From CAZTTG01 sp964615935 (lineage in GTDB: Bacteria; Planctomycetota; UBA1135; GCA-002686595), in NCBI GenBank assembly GCA_964615935.1, contig CAZTTG010000018.1:1-64000 (forward strand): a stretch of DNA of 64,000 nucleotides. Direction: 5' to 3'. The notes beneath the pieces are model-generated. The model saw only the letters and a program-made list of their open reading frames with translations, did not search any database and was not told the origin of the DNA. Shown here in pieces: positions 8,542 to 16,641 of the stretch. A program made the position numbers and the translations under genes. How positions within the stretch are numbered: the stretch's first letter is position 1; every line of letters begins with the position of its first letter.

Positions 8542-9957
8542 ATGGGTGGATTCTTCGGGGTCGTCTCCAGGGACGACTGCGCGGCGGATGTCTTCTACGG
8601 AACCGACTATCATTCCCACTTGGGGACCTCCCGCGGGGGGATGGTGGTGAGGAACGCGGAGCGCTTCGCCCGCAACATCCACGACATCACCAACACGCCC
8701 TTCCGCACCAAGTTCGAGGCCGACCTGGAGCGGTACCACGGCCGCATGGGGCTGGGGGTGATCAGCGACTACGAGGACCAGCCGCTGCTCATCGCCTCGC
8801 ACCACGGGCCCTACGCCCTCGTCACCGTCGGGCGCATCGACAACCTCGAGGAGCTGGCCGAGGCGGCCCTGAAGGGACAGGCCACCCACTTCAGCGAGTA
8901 CAAGGGGACCGAGTACAACCAGACCGAGGTGGTGGCCAGCCTGATCAACCAGGAGGAGACCATCCTCGACGGGATCCGCAACGTCCAGGAGAAGGTGCGG
9001 GGCTCCTGCTCGGTCCTGGTGCTCACCGAGAGGGAGATCTACGCCGCCCGCGACCGCCTGGGGCGCACCCCCCTGGTGCTGGGGCGCAAGGAGGGCGCCA
9101 CCGCGGTGACCCTGGAGACCTGCGCCCTGCCCAACCTGGACTACGAGCTGGACCGGGAGCTGGGCCCGGCGGAGGTCGTGCGCATCACCGAAGACGGCGT
9201 CGAGCAGCTCTCGCCTCCGGGCGAGAAGATGCAGATCTGCTCCTTCCTCTGGGTGTACTACGGCTTCCCCGCCTCGAACTACCAGGGGCAGAACACCGAG
9301 GTGGTGCGCAACCGCTGCGGGGCCGCCCTGGCCCGGGCCGACTCGGTGGAGGTCGACCTGGTGGCCGGCATCCCCGACTCGGGCACCGGCCACGCCATCG
9401 GCTACGCCTCCGAGGCCGGCGTGCCCTACCGGCGCCCCTTCGTGAAGTACACGCCCACCTGGCCGCGCAGCTTCATGCCCCAGGAGCAGCGCGTGCGCGA
9501 CCTGGTGGCCCGGATGAAGCTGATCCCCATCCGGGAGCAGATCGAGGGCAAGCGGCTGCTCTTCTGCGAGGACTCCATCGTGCGCGGCACGCAGCTCAAG
9601 GACGTGATCCAGCGCATCTTCGACTGCGGCGCCCGCGAGGTGCACATGCGGCCGGCCTGCCCGCCGCTGGTGTGCAGCTGCCGCTTCCTCAACTTCTCCC
9701 GCTCCAAGTCGGAGCTGGACCTGGCCGGCCGCAAGGCCATCGCCGAGCTCGAGGGCGGCTCGGGCGGGGACCTCTCCGCCTACGCCGACCCCGCCTCGGG
9801 CGAGTACGCCGCCATGGTCGAGGGCATCCGCAAGCGCCTGGGACTCTCCACGTTGCGCTACCAGCGGCTCGGGGACATGATGGAGGCCATCGGCCTGCCC
9901 CGGGAGGACCTGTGCACCTACTGCTGGACGGGCGAGGCCCTGTACGAGGACGAGTAG
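8542..9957 (+). CDS. PurF-like amidophosphoribosyltransferase homologue lacking the nucleophilic Cys
   Basis: This 471-residue protein has the PurF layout: an N-terminal Ntn-hydrolase domain, then a type I phosphoribosyltransferase domain with the PRPP loop (EDSIVRGTQLKD; compare DDSIVRGTT in PurF). The start is M-G-G-F-F-G-V where PurF has M-C-G-I-x-G, so the N-terminal nucleophilic Cys needed for glutamine hydrolysis is Gly. Cysteines that fit the Fe-S ligands of Bacillus-type PurF remain: I-C-S-F in the middle and L-C-T-Y-C near the end. It could make phosphoribosylamine from ammonia, or have another role. The ATG has a GGAAGG site. It sits directly after the glutaminase-less GMP synthase subunit. 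Confidence 0.8.
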   Translation: MGGFFGVVSRDDCAADVFYGTDYHSHLGTSRGGMVVRNAERFARNIHDITNTPFRTKFEADLERYHGRMGLGVISDYEDQPLLIASHHGPYALVTVGRIDNLEELAEAALKGQATHFSEYKGTEYNQTEVVASLINQEETILDGIRNVQEKVRGSCSVLVLTEREIYAARDRLGRTPLVLGRKEGATAVTLETCALPNLDYELDRELGPAEVVRITEDGVEQLSPPGEKMQICSFLWVYYGFPASNYQGQNTEVVRNRCGAALARADSVEVDLVAGIPDSGTGHAIGYASEAGVPYRRPFVKYTPTWPRSFMPQEQRVRDLVARMKLIPIREQIEGKRLLFCEDSIVRGTQLKDVIQRIFDCGAREVHMRPACPPLVCSCRFLNFSRSKSELDLAGRKAIAELEGGSGGDLSAYADPASGEYAAMVEGIRKRLGLSTLRYQRLGDMMEAIGLPREDLCTYCWTGEALYEDE

Positions 9958-9994
9958 GGCGGGCCGGACCCGCGAGCGCGAGGAGGCGCCGGCG

Positions 9995-11032
9995 ATGAGA
10001 ACCAGAGCGGCATTGCTGGTGGTGGCGGTCTCCGCCACCCTGGTCCAGTGCAGGTCCGTGCCGCGGGAGCCGCGGCTCGAGTTCCCCATGGCCGAGGGGG
10101 TCCGCATCGAGGCCGAGGGTCGGCCGATCGACGTGGAGGTCGGGCACCTGGTGCCCTGCGCGATCGACTGGAACTCGGACGGCCGCAAGGACCTGGTCGT
10201 GGGCCAGTTTTCGGAGGGGAGCATCCGGCTGTACCTGAACCGCGGCACCGACGTCGCCCCCGAGTTCGGCAGCTTCGACTACCTCGACGCCGGCGGTAAT
10301 GAGATCCACCTCCCGGCGGGCTGATGCATCGGCTCGTATCCACAAGGCGTGGACTGGAACCAGGACGGGAAGACGGATCTGATCGCGGGTGACGAGGAGG
10401 GCCAGGTGTGGCTCTTCCTGAACGTCGGGGAGAGGGGAGAGCCGGTGCTGGCCGAGGGCGTGCGCGTGACCGCCGGAGGCGAGCCGATCGCCGGCAAGCG
10501 CAAGAGGTACCGCTACGAGGGCGACGAGCTGGTCCTGGACGAGGTCATCCCCGGCAGCCACGAGCTGGCGGACATCTACTCCAAGATCCACATGGCGGAC
10601 TGGAACGGCGACGGCCTGAAGGACCTCCTCGTCGGACACTCGCACGAGGTCCTCTTCTACCGGAACTCCGGCCAGCGCGCGGAGCCGCGCTTCGAGGATC
10701 CGGTGCTGATCGAGCTCGAGGAGGGAGACTTCCCCACTCGCCCGTCGCCCTACGTCGTGGACTGGGATCTGGACGGCACGGTGGACCTCCTGGTCGGCAG
10801 CGAGAGCTCGGAGATCACCTTCTACCGCAACGAGGGCACCGCGCGAGACCCGAAGCTGGCCGCCGGCCGGCTGCTGGAGCTCTCGGGAGGCCGGTACCAC
10901 GAGGGCTACCGCTGCCGAATCGACGTCACCGACTGGAACGACGACGGGGTGCTCGACCTGCTCGTCGGCAACCGCTATCGCCACTCGGACGAGGAGGCCG
11001 GGGGCAACATCTGGCTGTTCCTGGGCCGGTAG
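9995..11032 (+). CDS. FG-GAP/VCBS repeat lipoprotein, predicted selenoprotein (UGA at 10322)
   Basis: An ATG with an AGGAGG site opens a 345-residue frame interrupted by one TGA (residue 110) and ending in TAG at 11030. The start has a lipoprotein-like signal (V-S-A-T-L-V-Q-C). On both sides of the TGA the same repeat continues: D-W-N-S-D-G-R-K-D-L-V-V-G before it, then D-W-N-Q-D-G-K-T-D-L-I-A-G, D-W-N-G-D-G, D-W-D-L-D-G and D-W-N-D-D-G after it, with linking strands of the W-L-F-L-N or F-Y-R-N type. Read through, the site is L-P-A-G-U-C-I-G, a vicinal Sec-Cys pair just before the second blade. It is likely a surface calcium-binding propeller with a redox site. A nonsense pseudogene is the alternative, but the downstream 236 codons are intact and a SECIS-like hairpin is present. 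Confidence 0.72.
10339..10353 (+). promoter_or_regulatory. Candidate bacterial SECIS hairpin in the FG-GAP gene
   Basis: A perfect 5-bp stem TCCAC/GTGGA encloses the loop AAGGC. The first loop G (10346) is 22 bases after the UGA ending at 10324. Bacterial SECIS elements are small hairpins just after UGA with an apical G at about this distance, where SelB binds. Confidence 0.55.
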
Positions 11033-11077
11033 GACGGGGTCAGATCGGCCGAGAGGCGACCGCGCGGGTTCCGGCTC

Positions 11078-11152
11078 GTTGGGCTGCCGGCGGTCGGGGG
11101 ACATGATGGAGGCGATCGGTCCGTACCGGGAGGACCTGTGCAATCCATGCCG
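11078..11152 (+). pseudogene. Truncated copy of the PurF-like gene's 3' end
   Basis: This segment aligns with about 9852-9931 of the PurF-like gene. The matching frame reads S-G-D-M-M-E-A-I-G-P-Y-R-E-D-L-C-N-P-C against L-G-D-M-M-E-A-I-G-L-P-R-E-D-L-C-T-Y-C in the parent. It has no start or PRT domain and runs directly into the next pseudogene. It is a leftover of a duplication or of gene conversion around the FG-GAP selenoprotein. Confidence 0.7.
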
Positions 11153-11556
11153 GACGATAGGGGCTCCGCACGAGGGCGTCCGTGGGCGGCGGCTGCGGCC
11201 GCAGCCCTCCTGATCCCGCTCCTCGGCCTGCCGGCGGCGGCGCAGCGGACCGAGCGGCTCAGCGTGGACTCCTCGGGCATCGAGGGGAACGGGGACAGCC
11301 AGCACCCCTCGATCTCGGCGGACGGCCGGTACGTGGCCTTCCAGAGCGAGGCGAACGACCTGGTCCCCGGCGACTCGAACTTCGCCTCGGACGCCTTCCT
11401 GCGCGACCGGATGGACTGCGCGGGCAGCGCCATGACGTACTGCACCGCTAAGCTCAGCTCCTCGGGCTGTACCCCGCGGGTCGGCTGGACCGGGACCCGG
11501 CCAGCTCCGGCGGCACGGGTCTCTCGGACGCGATCGAGTGGACGGTGTGCCCGTGA
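11147..11556 (+). pseudogene. Decayed secreted beta-propeller (TolB/PD40-like) protein
   Basis: The ATG at 11147 lies inside the PurF-tail copy. It opens a good signal peptide (hydrophobic A-A-A-A-L-L-I-P-L-L-G-L-P, cut near A-A-A-Q) and one propeller repeat (P-S-I-S-A-D-G-R-Y-V-A-F-Q-S, then D-A-F-L-R-D-R). It then jumps to a C-terminal domain beginning M-T-Y-C-T-A-K that normally follows many repeats. After about 11500 the sequence makes sense only in another frame (P-A-S-S-G-G-T-G-L-S-D-A-I-E-W, stop at 11556). The gene has therefore lost most repeats and carries a frameshift. Left in the first frame, it would run to 11605 with an arginine-rich tail. Confidence 0.65.
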
Positions 11557-11577
11557 GAGCCTCGAGGGGATCGCGCC

Positions 11578-11976
11578 ATGTCCGTCTCCGAGCCCGCACC
11601 GATGACCCTGGCCCTCAAGCTGGCCTGCCTGGTGCCGCCGGCCTGGTTCGCCCTCTTCGCCCTGATCGTGCTGCGCGCCAGGATCGCGCTGGGATTCTGG
11701 CCCTACCCCAGGAGCGGCAACCCCTTCGACGGCAGCTACGTGGACTCGCCGCTGGACCCCGGGAGCCTCCCCCTGCACCAGCTCTTCGTCTCCTTCACGT
11801 GGCCGCTGGCGGTCCTGATGGTCCTCGCCATCCCGTTCGTGCTGGGTCCGCTCGTCAAGCAGGGCTGGCGGGGTCCGAGGGCGAGATACGGAGCAGCGTA
11901 CGTCCTCGGCTGTGCCCTGTGCGGGACCGTATGGCTGGCGGATCCCTGGGGCTTCTGGCTCTGGTACTGGGACTAG
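11578..11976 (+). CDS. Small membrane protein, unknown function
   Basis: The product is 132 residues with three hydrophobic segments: LALKLACLVPPAWFALFALI near 10-30, WPLAVLMVLAIPFVLGPL near 74-92, and AAYVLGCALCGTVWLADPW near 105-124. The stretch between the first two is polar and proline/glycine-rich (P-Y-P-R-S-G-N-P-F-D-G-S). It overlaps the stray continuation of the upstream pseudogene but starts with its own ATG. I recognise no family. The next small membrane protein starts 40 bases after it. Confidence 0.55.
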   Translation: MSVSEPAPMTLALKLACLVPPAWFALFALIVLRARIALGFWPYPRSGNPFDGSYVDSPLDPGSLPLHQLFVSFTWPLAVLMVLAIPFVLGPLVKQGWRGPRARYGAAYVLGCALCGTVWLADPWGFWLWYWD

Positions 11977-12016
11977 GAGGTCAACCACGGGGGCGCCTCC
12001 GGTCGATGGAGCGGGC

Positions 12017-12487
12017 GTGTGGCCGACCATTCGATCCGAGCGGGAGCGAGCGCTGGAGGAGGCCCCCGACCCCCATCGGGGCGAGGGCTGGTTCGAGGAG
12101 CTGCCCGAGGATGTCCGCCAGGGGATGACCCACGAGTGGCGCTCCGGCCTGGCGCGGGACGCCGAGCTGAGGGCGAGGGACCGGAACCGGGCGATCCTGG
12201 AGGTGGCCCAGGTAGCCGCCGTCTTCGGCCTCTTCGACCTCCTGTGCCCGGCGGGAGGCCCCGGGACCTTCCTGTCGGCCATCGCCCTGGGGGGCCTCGT
12301 CGGAGCCGCCGTGGTCCTCGTGGACGCCAGCCGCCTGGGGTGCGTCCTCCTCGGCCTCCCGGCCTTCTTCCTGCACCAGTGGCTGACCCTGGGCGGGCTC
12401 ACGGGCATCCATCTCCTCCTGTTCTTCCTCTTCGGCTGCGTGCTGGCGGTCTACGGCTGGCGGCGGGAGGAGCGGGCGTTCGAGTAG
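12017..12487 (+). CDS. Small membrane protein with charged N-terminal helix
   Basis: I place the start at GTG 12017, which has GGAG five bases upstream. Longer upstream versions overlap the previous gene and are low-complexity. The 156-residue product has a charged, helical N terminus (R-S-E-R-E-R-A-L-E-E-A, W-F-E-E-L-P-E-D-V-R) followed by three or four hydrophobic segments from residue ~60 to ~148, and ends in a basic cytoplasmic-type tail (W-R-R-E-E-R). I recognise no family. A membrane helper co-expressed with the preceding small membrane protein is possible but only inferred. Confidence 0.5.
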   Translation: MWPTIRSERERALEEAPDPHRGEGWFEELPEDVRQGMTHEWRSGLARDAELRARDRNRAILEVAQVAAVFGLFDLLCPAGGPGTFLSAIALGGLVGAAVVLVDASRLGCVLLGLPAFFLHQWLTLGGLTGIHLLLFFLFGCVLAVYGWRREERAFE

Positions 12488-12596
12488 CGTCGAGGGGGGC
12501 GAGCTCCCCGCCTCCGCTTGACGCTGGCCCGGGGCGCGCCGACACTGCCCGCGGCCGGGCGCGGCGGGCTCCCGGCGGACGACGGACACCCATCCG

Positions 12597-13118
12597 ATGG
12601 CGGGAATCGACATGGACACGAACCAGCCCCGGCCCAACGTGCCCCTCGAGAGCGGCGAGCTCCCCTGGGAGGACTACACCCAGGACAGCGTGCGCTTCGG
12701 GGACCGGACGATCCCCCTGGGGGCCCACGGCGGCGCCACCCAGATGGGCTTCAACCTGGTCGAGCTGCCGCCGGGCAAGCAGAGCTGCCCCTTCCACTGG
12801 CACGCGCGCGAGGAGGAGCACTTCTACGTGCTCGAGGGACGCTGCGTCCTGCGCAGCGGGGAGGAGCGCCACGAGATGAAGGCCGGCGACTACGCCTGCT
12901 TCCCGGCCGGGACCGGGGTGGGGCACGCGACCCTGAACCCCTTCTCCGAGCCCTGCCGGATGATCGTCGCCGGGACCCCCCGCTGCCACCCGCTGGAGGT
13001 CGCCGTCTTCCCCGACAGCGGCAAGGCGAAGATCCGCGCGCTGGAGCGGATCATCCCCTGGCCCCAGGAGGGGCTGGACTACGACCGGGGCGAGCTCGTC
13101 GATGAGCCGGTCCGCTGA
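12597..13118 (+). CDS. Cupin-domain protein
   Basis: This 173-residue single cupin has both metal-binding motifs. Motif 1 is P-F-H-W-H-A-R-E-E-E-H-F-Y-V-L-E-G (His, His, Glu, His ligands) and motif 2 is P-A-G-T-G-V-G-H-A. Proteins of this size and layout bind a divalent metal and are often isomerases, dioxygenases or sugar-binding proteins; the substrate cannot be told here. An alternative start, ATG 12612, has GCGGGA upstream and may be the true one. The gene is convergent with the next one, with nine bases between stop codons. Confidence 0.8.
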   Translation: MAGIDMDTNQPRPNVPLESGELPWEDYTQDSVRFGDRTIPLGAHGGATQMGFNLVELPPGKQSCPFHWHAREEEHFYVLEGRCVLRSGEERHEMKAGDYACFPAGTGVGHATLNPFSEPCRMIVAGTPRCHPLEVAVFPDSGKAKIRALERIIPWPQEGLDYDRGELVDEPVR

Positions 13119-13127
13119 GCGCGGGGC

Positions 13128-15014
13128 TCACACCCCGGCCTTCTCCAGGGCCTCTCTCAGGGCTTCGGCCCCGCCCACCACGGGCAGCTCGATGGCGGTC
13201 TGGTCCAGGTCTACCGTCAGCTCCGTGCCCGGCGGGGGCCAGAGGGTGAAGTCGCGGTCGCTGGAGAAGATCATCAGGCCGATCCGCTGTCCGGCCGGCA
13301 CGACCTGATCCTCCGGCTGCAGGTCGAAGGCCAGCTCGTAGAAGCGCCCGCGCACGAGCGGCTTCCCCCGGGTGAGGGAGCCGTGGTTCTGCGGATCCGC
13401 CCAGCCGCGGGTGAGCACGTTGTCGGTGATCGCGCCCCCCTCGGTCCACGGCAGGGAGACCAGCCACACCGACAGGTTGGCGGCCGGCTCGCTGGAGGCC
13501 AGGCGGATCGTGAGGCGCGGCCGGCCGGAGAGGTGCACGGGAGCTCCGAGCTCGCCGGTGGCGTAGAGCAGGCGGTGCTCCGAGCTCCGGTCCCGGGCCA
13601 GCTGGGAGCCGCGCTGCGAGCTGTCGTCCTCGAGCGTCTCCTGGCCCTGACGGGCCCTCGACTCCAGGGAGAGCTCGCCCGTCGTCGCGCCGCCCTCGCG
13701 CGGGTACAGCACGACCGGGGAGGCGTCCGGGTGGGGATAGTCGGCGTAGGGGGTCGGATCCGAGCGCCGGTCGCCCGCGCGCACGATCCACACGCGGGGG
13801 TCCTCCTCGACCCCGTTCTCCACCCCGTAGAGGTAGCGGGTGAACCAGCGGTTCATCATCTCGAAGGGCGGCGGCCCGCCGTGCCCGCCCTGGTGGAAGT
13901 AGGCCTGCACCGGGACGCCCTTCGCCTTGACCGCCTCGTAGACCCGCACCCCGTGCTCGGGCATGACGTTCCAGTCGTTGAAGGCGTGGGCCACCAGGGT
14001 GGCGGCCTTCAGCGGCTCGATGGCGTTCAGCAGGTCCCGGCCGGCCCAGAAGTCGTTGTAGTCTCCGGTCACCCGATCGTGCTCTTCGCGCATGAGCCCG
14101 TCGCGGACCTCGCAGTCGCACCACTCGCGCCGCTCGGGGAAGCCGCTGTTGATGAAGTCGTAGAGGACGTCGATGTCCTCGCCCATCCACCCTCCGGGGT
14201 GCCGGACGAGGCCGTGCGAGCGGTAGTAGTGGTAGTAGGAGGTATTGGGCGCGACCGGGATGATGGCCTCCAGGCCCTCCACCCCGGTGGTGGCGGCGGC
14301 CAGGGCCAGGGTCCCGTTGTAGGAGGTGCCGGTCATCCCCACCTTGCCGGTGCACCAGGTGGCCTCGACCTCCTCGTCGCCGTCGATGGTCGCATAGCCG
14401 GTCGCGCGTCCGTTCAGCCAGTCGATCACGGCCTTGGGCGCCAGCGACTCGTTGACGCCTCCCACCGTGGGGCAGCCCTGGGACAGCCCCGTTCCGGGCG
14501 AGGCGGAGTGGACCACCGCGAAGCCCCGCGGCACCCACTGGCGGATCAGCGAACGCGAGAGGAGCGGCCGGCGGCTGCGGTGCGGGATGGGGGGCGGGGA
14601 CTCGCGCTCCGGCGGGGTCTCGCCCACCTCCTGGGCCGGATTCCAGAAGTGCTCCCGGGAGGTCGAGCCGGTGCCGGAGAAGTAGGGGCTCGACTCGTAG
14701 ATCACCGGGACCTTCAGGCCCTCGGTCTCGGTCTGCGCGGGCCGGGTGTAGTCGACGTGCACGCGGTCGGGCTTTCCGTCCCCGTCGGAGTCGAACTCGG
14801 TCTCGACCCACAGGTCCCCCTGGATCCACTTGGAGCGGTTCTCGAAGGCCTCGACAACCTGCGCCTGGCCATCGGCGAAGACCGGGCGAGCGGCCTCCGA
14901 CTCCTGGGCGCGGACCGCCCCCGAGATAGCGGCGGACATCAGGACCAGGGCGCACGGACCGAGCGCCGCGCAGCGCTCGCTGGAGAGCCTTCCTCGAAGC
15001 ATGGTCCCCCTCAT
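13128..15014 (-). CDS. Secreted Xaa-Pro dipeptidyl-peptidase-like hydrolase (S15/CocE family)
   Basis: The 628-residue protein has an N-terminal signal peptide (C-A-L-V-L-M-S-A-A-I-S-G-A-V-R-A). The alpha/beta hydrolase catalytic triad is visible: Ser231 in G-T-S-Y-N-G, Asp in A-F-N-D-W-N, and His in H-Q-G-G-H-G-G. The C-terminal ~190 residues form the jelly-roll domain of the S15/CocE group (S-G-R-P-R-L-T-I-R-L-A-S, ending in D-L-D-Q-T). Close relatives are X-prolyl dipeptidyl aminopeptidases of periplasmic or extracellular location; esterases share the fold, so the substrate is uncertain. A second ATG four codons in is an equally possible start. Confidence 0.82.
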   Translation of the reverse strand: MRGTMLRGRLSSERCAALGPCALVLMSAAISGAVRAQESEAARPVFADGQAQVVEAFENRSKWIQGDLWVETEFDSDGDGKPDRVHVDYTRPAQTETEGLKVPVIYESSPYFSGTGSTSREHFWNPAQEVGETPPERESPPPIPHRSRRPLLSRSLIRQWVPRGFAVVHSASPGTGLSQGCPTVGGVNESLAPKAVIDWLNGRATGYATIDGDEEVEATWCTGKVGMTGTSYNGTLALAAATTGVEGLEAIIPVAPNTSYYHYYRSHGLVRHPGGWMGEDIDVLYDFINSGFPERREWCDCEVRDGLMREEHDRVTGDYNDFWAGRDLLNAIEPLKAATLVAHAFNDWNVMPEHGVRVYEAVKAKGVPVQAYFHQGGHGGPPPFEMMNRWFTRYLYGVENGVEEDPRVWIVRAGDRRSDPTPYADYPHPDASPVVLYPREGGATTGELSLESRARQGQETLEDDSSQRGSQLARDRSSEHRLLYATGELGAPVHLSGRPRLTIRLASSEPAANLSVWLVSLPWTEGGAITDNVLTRGWADPQNHGSLTRGKPLVRGRFYELAFDLQPEDQVVPAGQRIGLMIFSSDRDFTLWPPPGTELTVDLDQTAIELPVVGGAEALREALEKAGV

Positions 15015-15129
15015 CCTGCCGGAGGCCGAGTCGACGGTCGCGGAGACGGGGCGCTCCCGCCTTCAGCGGGGATCGACCTTACCACATCGGCCGGCGCGGC
15101 GAAGAGCGGCGCCGGCGCCCGGTCGAAGC

Positions 15130-15765
15130 TCACGAAGACCGTACGGTGGGCGGAGCGTCCGGGGGGATCGAGGCCCGCTCCAGCCCGAGCTCCCGGGCCC
15201 AGCACCGGATGGCGTCGGCGTCCAGCTGCGAGACGGGCGCCCCGTAGAGTAGCTCGTCCTGCCTCTCGCCGCGGAGCAGGCGAAACTCGCGCAGCCGCCC
15301 CTCGAGGCGCAGACCCAGCCCCTCGAGCACGGCGCGCGAGGCGGAGTTGCCGGCCAGCGTGCCGGCCTGGATGCGGTGGGCCGCGCTGACCACCACCGCG
15401 TAGGCCGTCAGGAAGCGGGCCAGGCGCCGGCCGTGGCCCCGGCCCCAGGAGGCGCGGGTCGTCTGGAAGCCGATCTCGTAGCCGCCCGGGCTGCCGTCCA
15501 CCGCGATCACGGCGCCCTGGCCGAGGAAGTCGCCGGTGGCGCGCCGGTGCACCACCAGCTCGGCGCTCCGGGGGATCTCGCCCCGCGCCAGGAGCTCCGC
15601 CTGCCGGTCGACCGGCGGATGGAAGGTGCCCTCGATCGACTCGGCGCTCGCGGGCGCGAACCACAGCCACCGGCCGACCTCGGGGTCGGAGAGCATCTCC
15701 ACGATCCGCGGCAGGTCGTCGCGGGTGGTGTAGCGGTAGCTCAGCCTGTCGTCGGACCAGCTCAC
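15130..15765 (-). CDS. GNAT-family N-acetyltransferase (RimJ/RimL-like)
   Basis: This 211-residue protein has the GNAT core: the G-Y-E-I-G-F-Q strand, then S-W-G-R-G-H-G-R (R/Q-x-x-G-x-G/A acetyl-CoA loop), a helix, and N-S-A-S-R-A-V-L-E-G-L-G-L-R-L-E-G-R typical of the RimJ/RimL group. Such enzymes acetylate protein N termini, antibiotics or small amines; the target is unknown. The C-terminal ~25 residues are extra and proline-rich. The gene is divergent from the peroxiredoxin-like selenoprotein, sharing a 128-base intergenic region. Confidence 0.75.
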   Translation of the reverse strand: MSWSDDRLSYRYTTRDDLPRIVEMLSDPEVGRWLWFAPASAESIEGTFHPPVDRQAELLARGEIPRSAELVVHRRATGDFLGQGAVIAVDGSPGGYEIGFQTTRASWGRGHGRRLARFLTAYAVVVSAAHRIQAGTLAGNSASRAVLEGLGLRLEGRLREFRLLRGERQDELLYGAPVSQLDADAIRCWARELGLERASIPPDAPPTVRSS

Positions 15766-15893
15766 GCGCTGCAGGATACCCGGGGCGCTCGGGCGGGAGG
15801 AGGGCCCGCCACGGCCCGGGCTGGAGAATCGGCAGCGCGGGGCCTACCATTCGGGTCGGTCCCCACCTGCACCGCGAGAGCCCAGGAGAGAGC

Positions 15894-16544
15894 ATGAAGA
15901 CGCTGCAAGAGCGCCTGGATCGGATCCACACGGACTTCGACGAGAGCGTACCCCCGGAGGTCACGGCGACCATGACGCGCGCCACCGACGAGGTGCGCGC
16001 CTCGGGCATCCTCTCGCGGATCCCCACAGCGGGGAGCGCGCTGATCCCCTTCGAGCTCTCCGACACCAAGGGGCAACCCCTGCGCTCGGCCGAGCTGCTC
16101 CAGCGGGGCCCGCTGGTGCTCGGCTTCTACCGCGGGCTGTGGTGACCGTACTGCAACGTGGAGCTGTACGCTCTGCAGCAGCGTTTCGAGGACTTCCGCG
16201 CCCTGGGAGCCGAGCTGGTGGTCATCTCCCCGCAGCTGCAGGAGAAGAACGCCGAGGTGAAGCGCCGGCAGCGGCTGGCCTTCCCGGTGCTGAGCGATCC
16301 GGGCAACGCCTACGCCCGGGAGCTCTCGCTGGTCTCCGCCCTCCCCGAGGACCTGCGCGAGGTCTACCGCAGCTTCGAGATCCTGCTCCCCGAGTACAAC
16401 GGCGACGACTCCTGGGAGCTGCCCCTCCCCGCCCGCATGGTGGTGGATCGGGAGGGCGTCATCCGCAGCGTGGAGGCGGATCCCGACCACACCCGACGCC
16501 CCGAGCCGGAGACCACCCTCGAGCTCCTGCGGACCCTGGACTGA
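15894..16544 (+). CDS. Peroxiredoxin-like (AhpC/TSA) selenoprotein (UGA at 16143)
   Basis: The 216-residue frame has one in-frame TGA at codon 84 and ends in TGA at 16542. The surroundings are diagnostic: L-V-L-G-F-Y-R-G-L-W, then U-P-Y-C-N-V-E-L-Y-A-L-Q. Cys homologues of this peroxiredoxin-like family read F-Y-R-G-x-W-C-P-Y-C-N-x-E-L at this spot, so Sec replaces the peroxidatic Cys and leaves Cys87 as partner (U-x-x-C). Later strands (L-V-V-I-S-P-Q, F-P-V-L-S-D, M-V-V-D-R-E-G-V-I-R) complete the thioredoxin fold. It probably reduces peroxides in the cytoplasm; no signal peptide is present. A clear SECIS-like hairpin follows the UGA. Ending at 16145 would remove nearly two-thirds of the protein. 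Confidence 0.88.
16158..16176 (+). promoter_or_regulatory. Candidate bacterial SECIS hairpin in the peroxiredoxin-like gene
   Basis: A 7-bp stem GTGGAGC/GCTCTGC (five Watson-Crick and two G-U pairs) closes a TGTAC loop. The loop U-G has its G at 16166, 21 bases after the UGA ending at 16145, matching the spacing and apical G of bacterial SECIS hairpins recognised by SelB. Confidence 0.65.
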
Positions 16545-16641
16545 GCGGCTGGAGGCGATCCGCGGACGCCGCGCCGGCCGGGAGCCGGGCTCGATCGCAT
16601 CCGCCGCCCGGACGCGCCTCACCCATCTGGAAGGCAGACCC

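Noticed and set aside
5390..16544. Global recoding of UGA as tryptophan or glycine
   Set aside because: Many genes here end in TGA at the expected C terminus and use TGG for Trp; only three UGA sites are read through, two of them at redox Cys positions.
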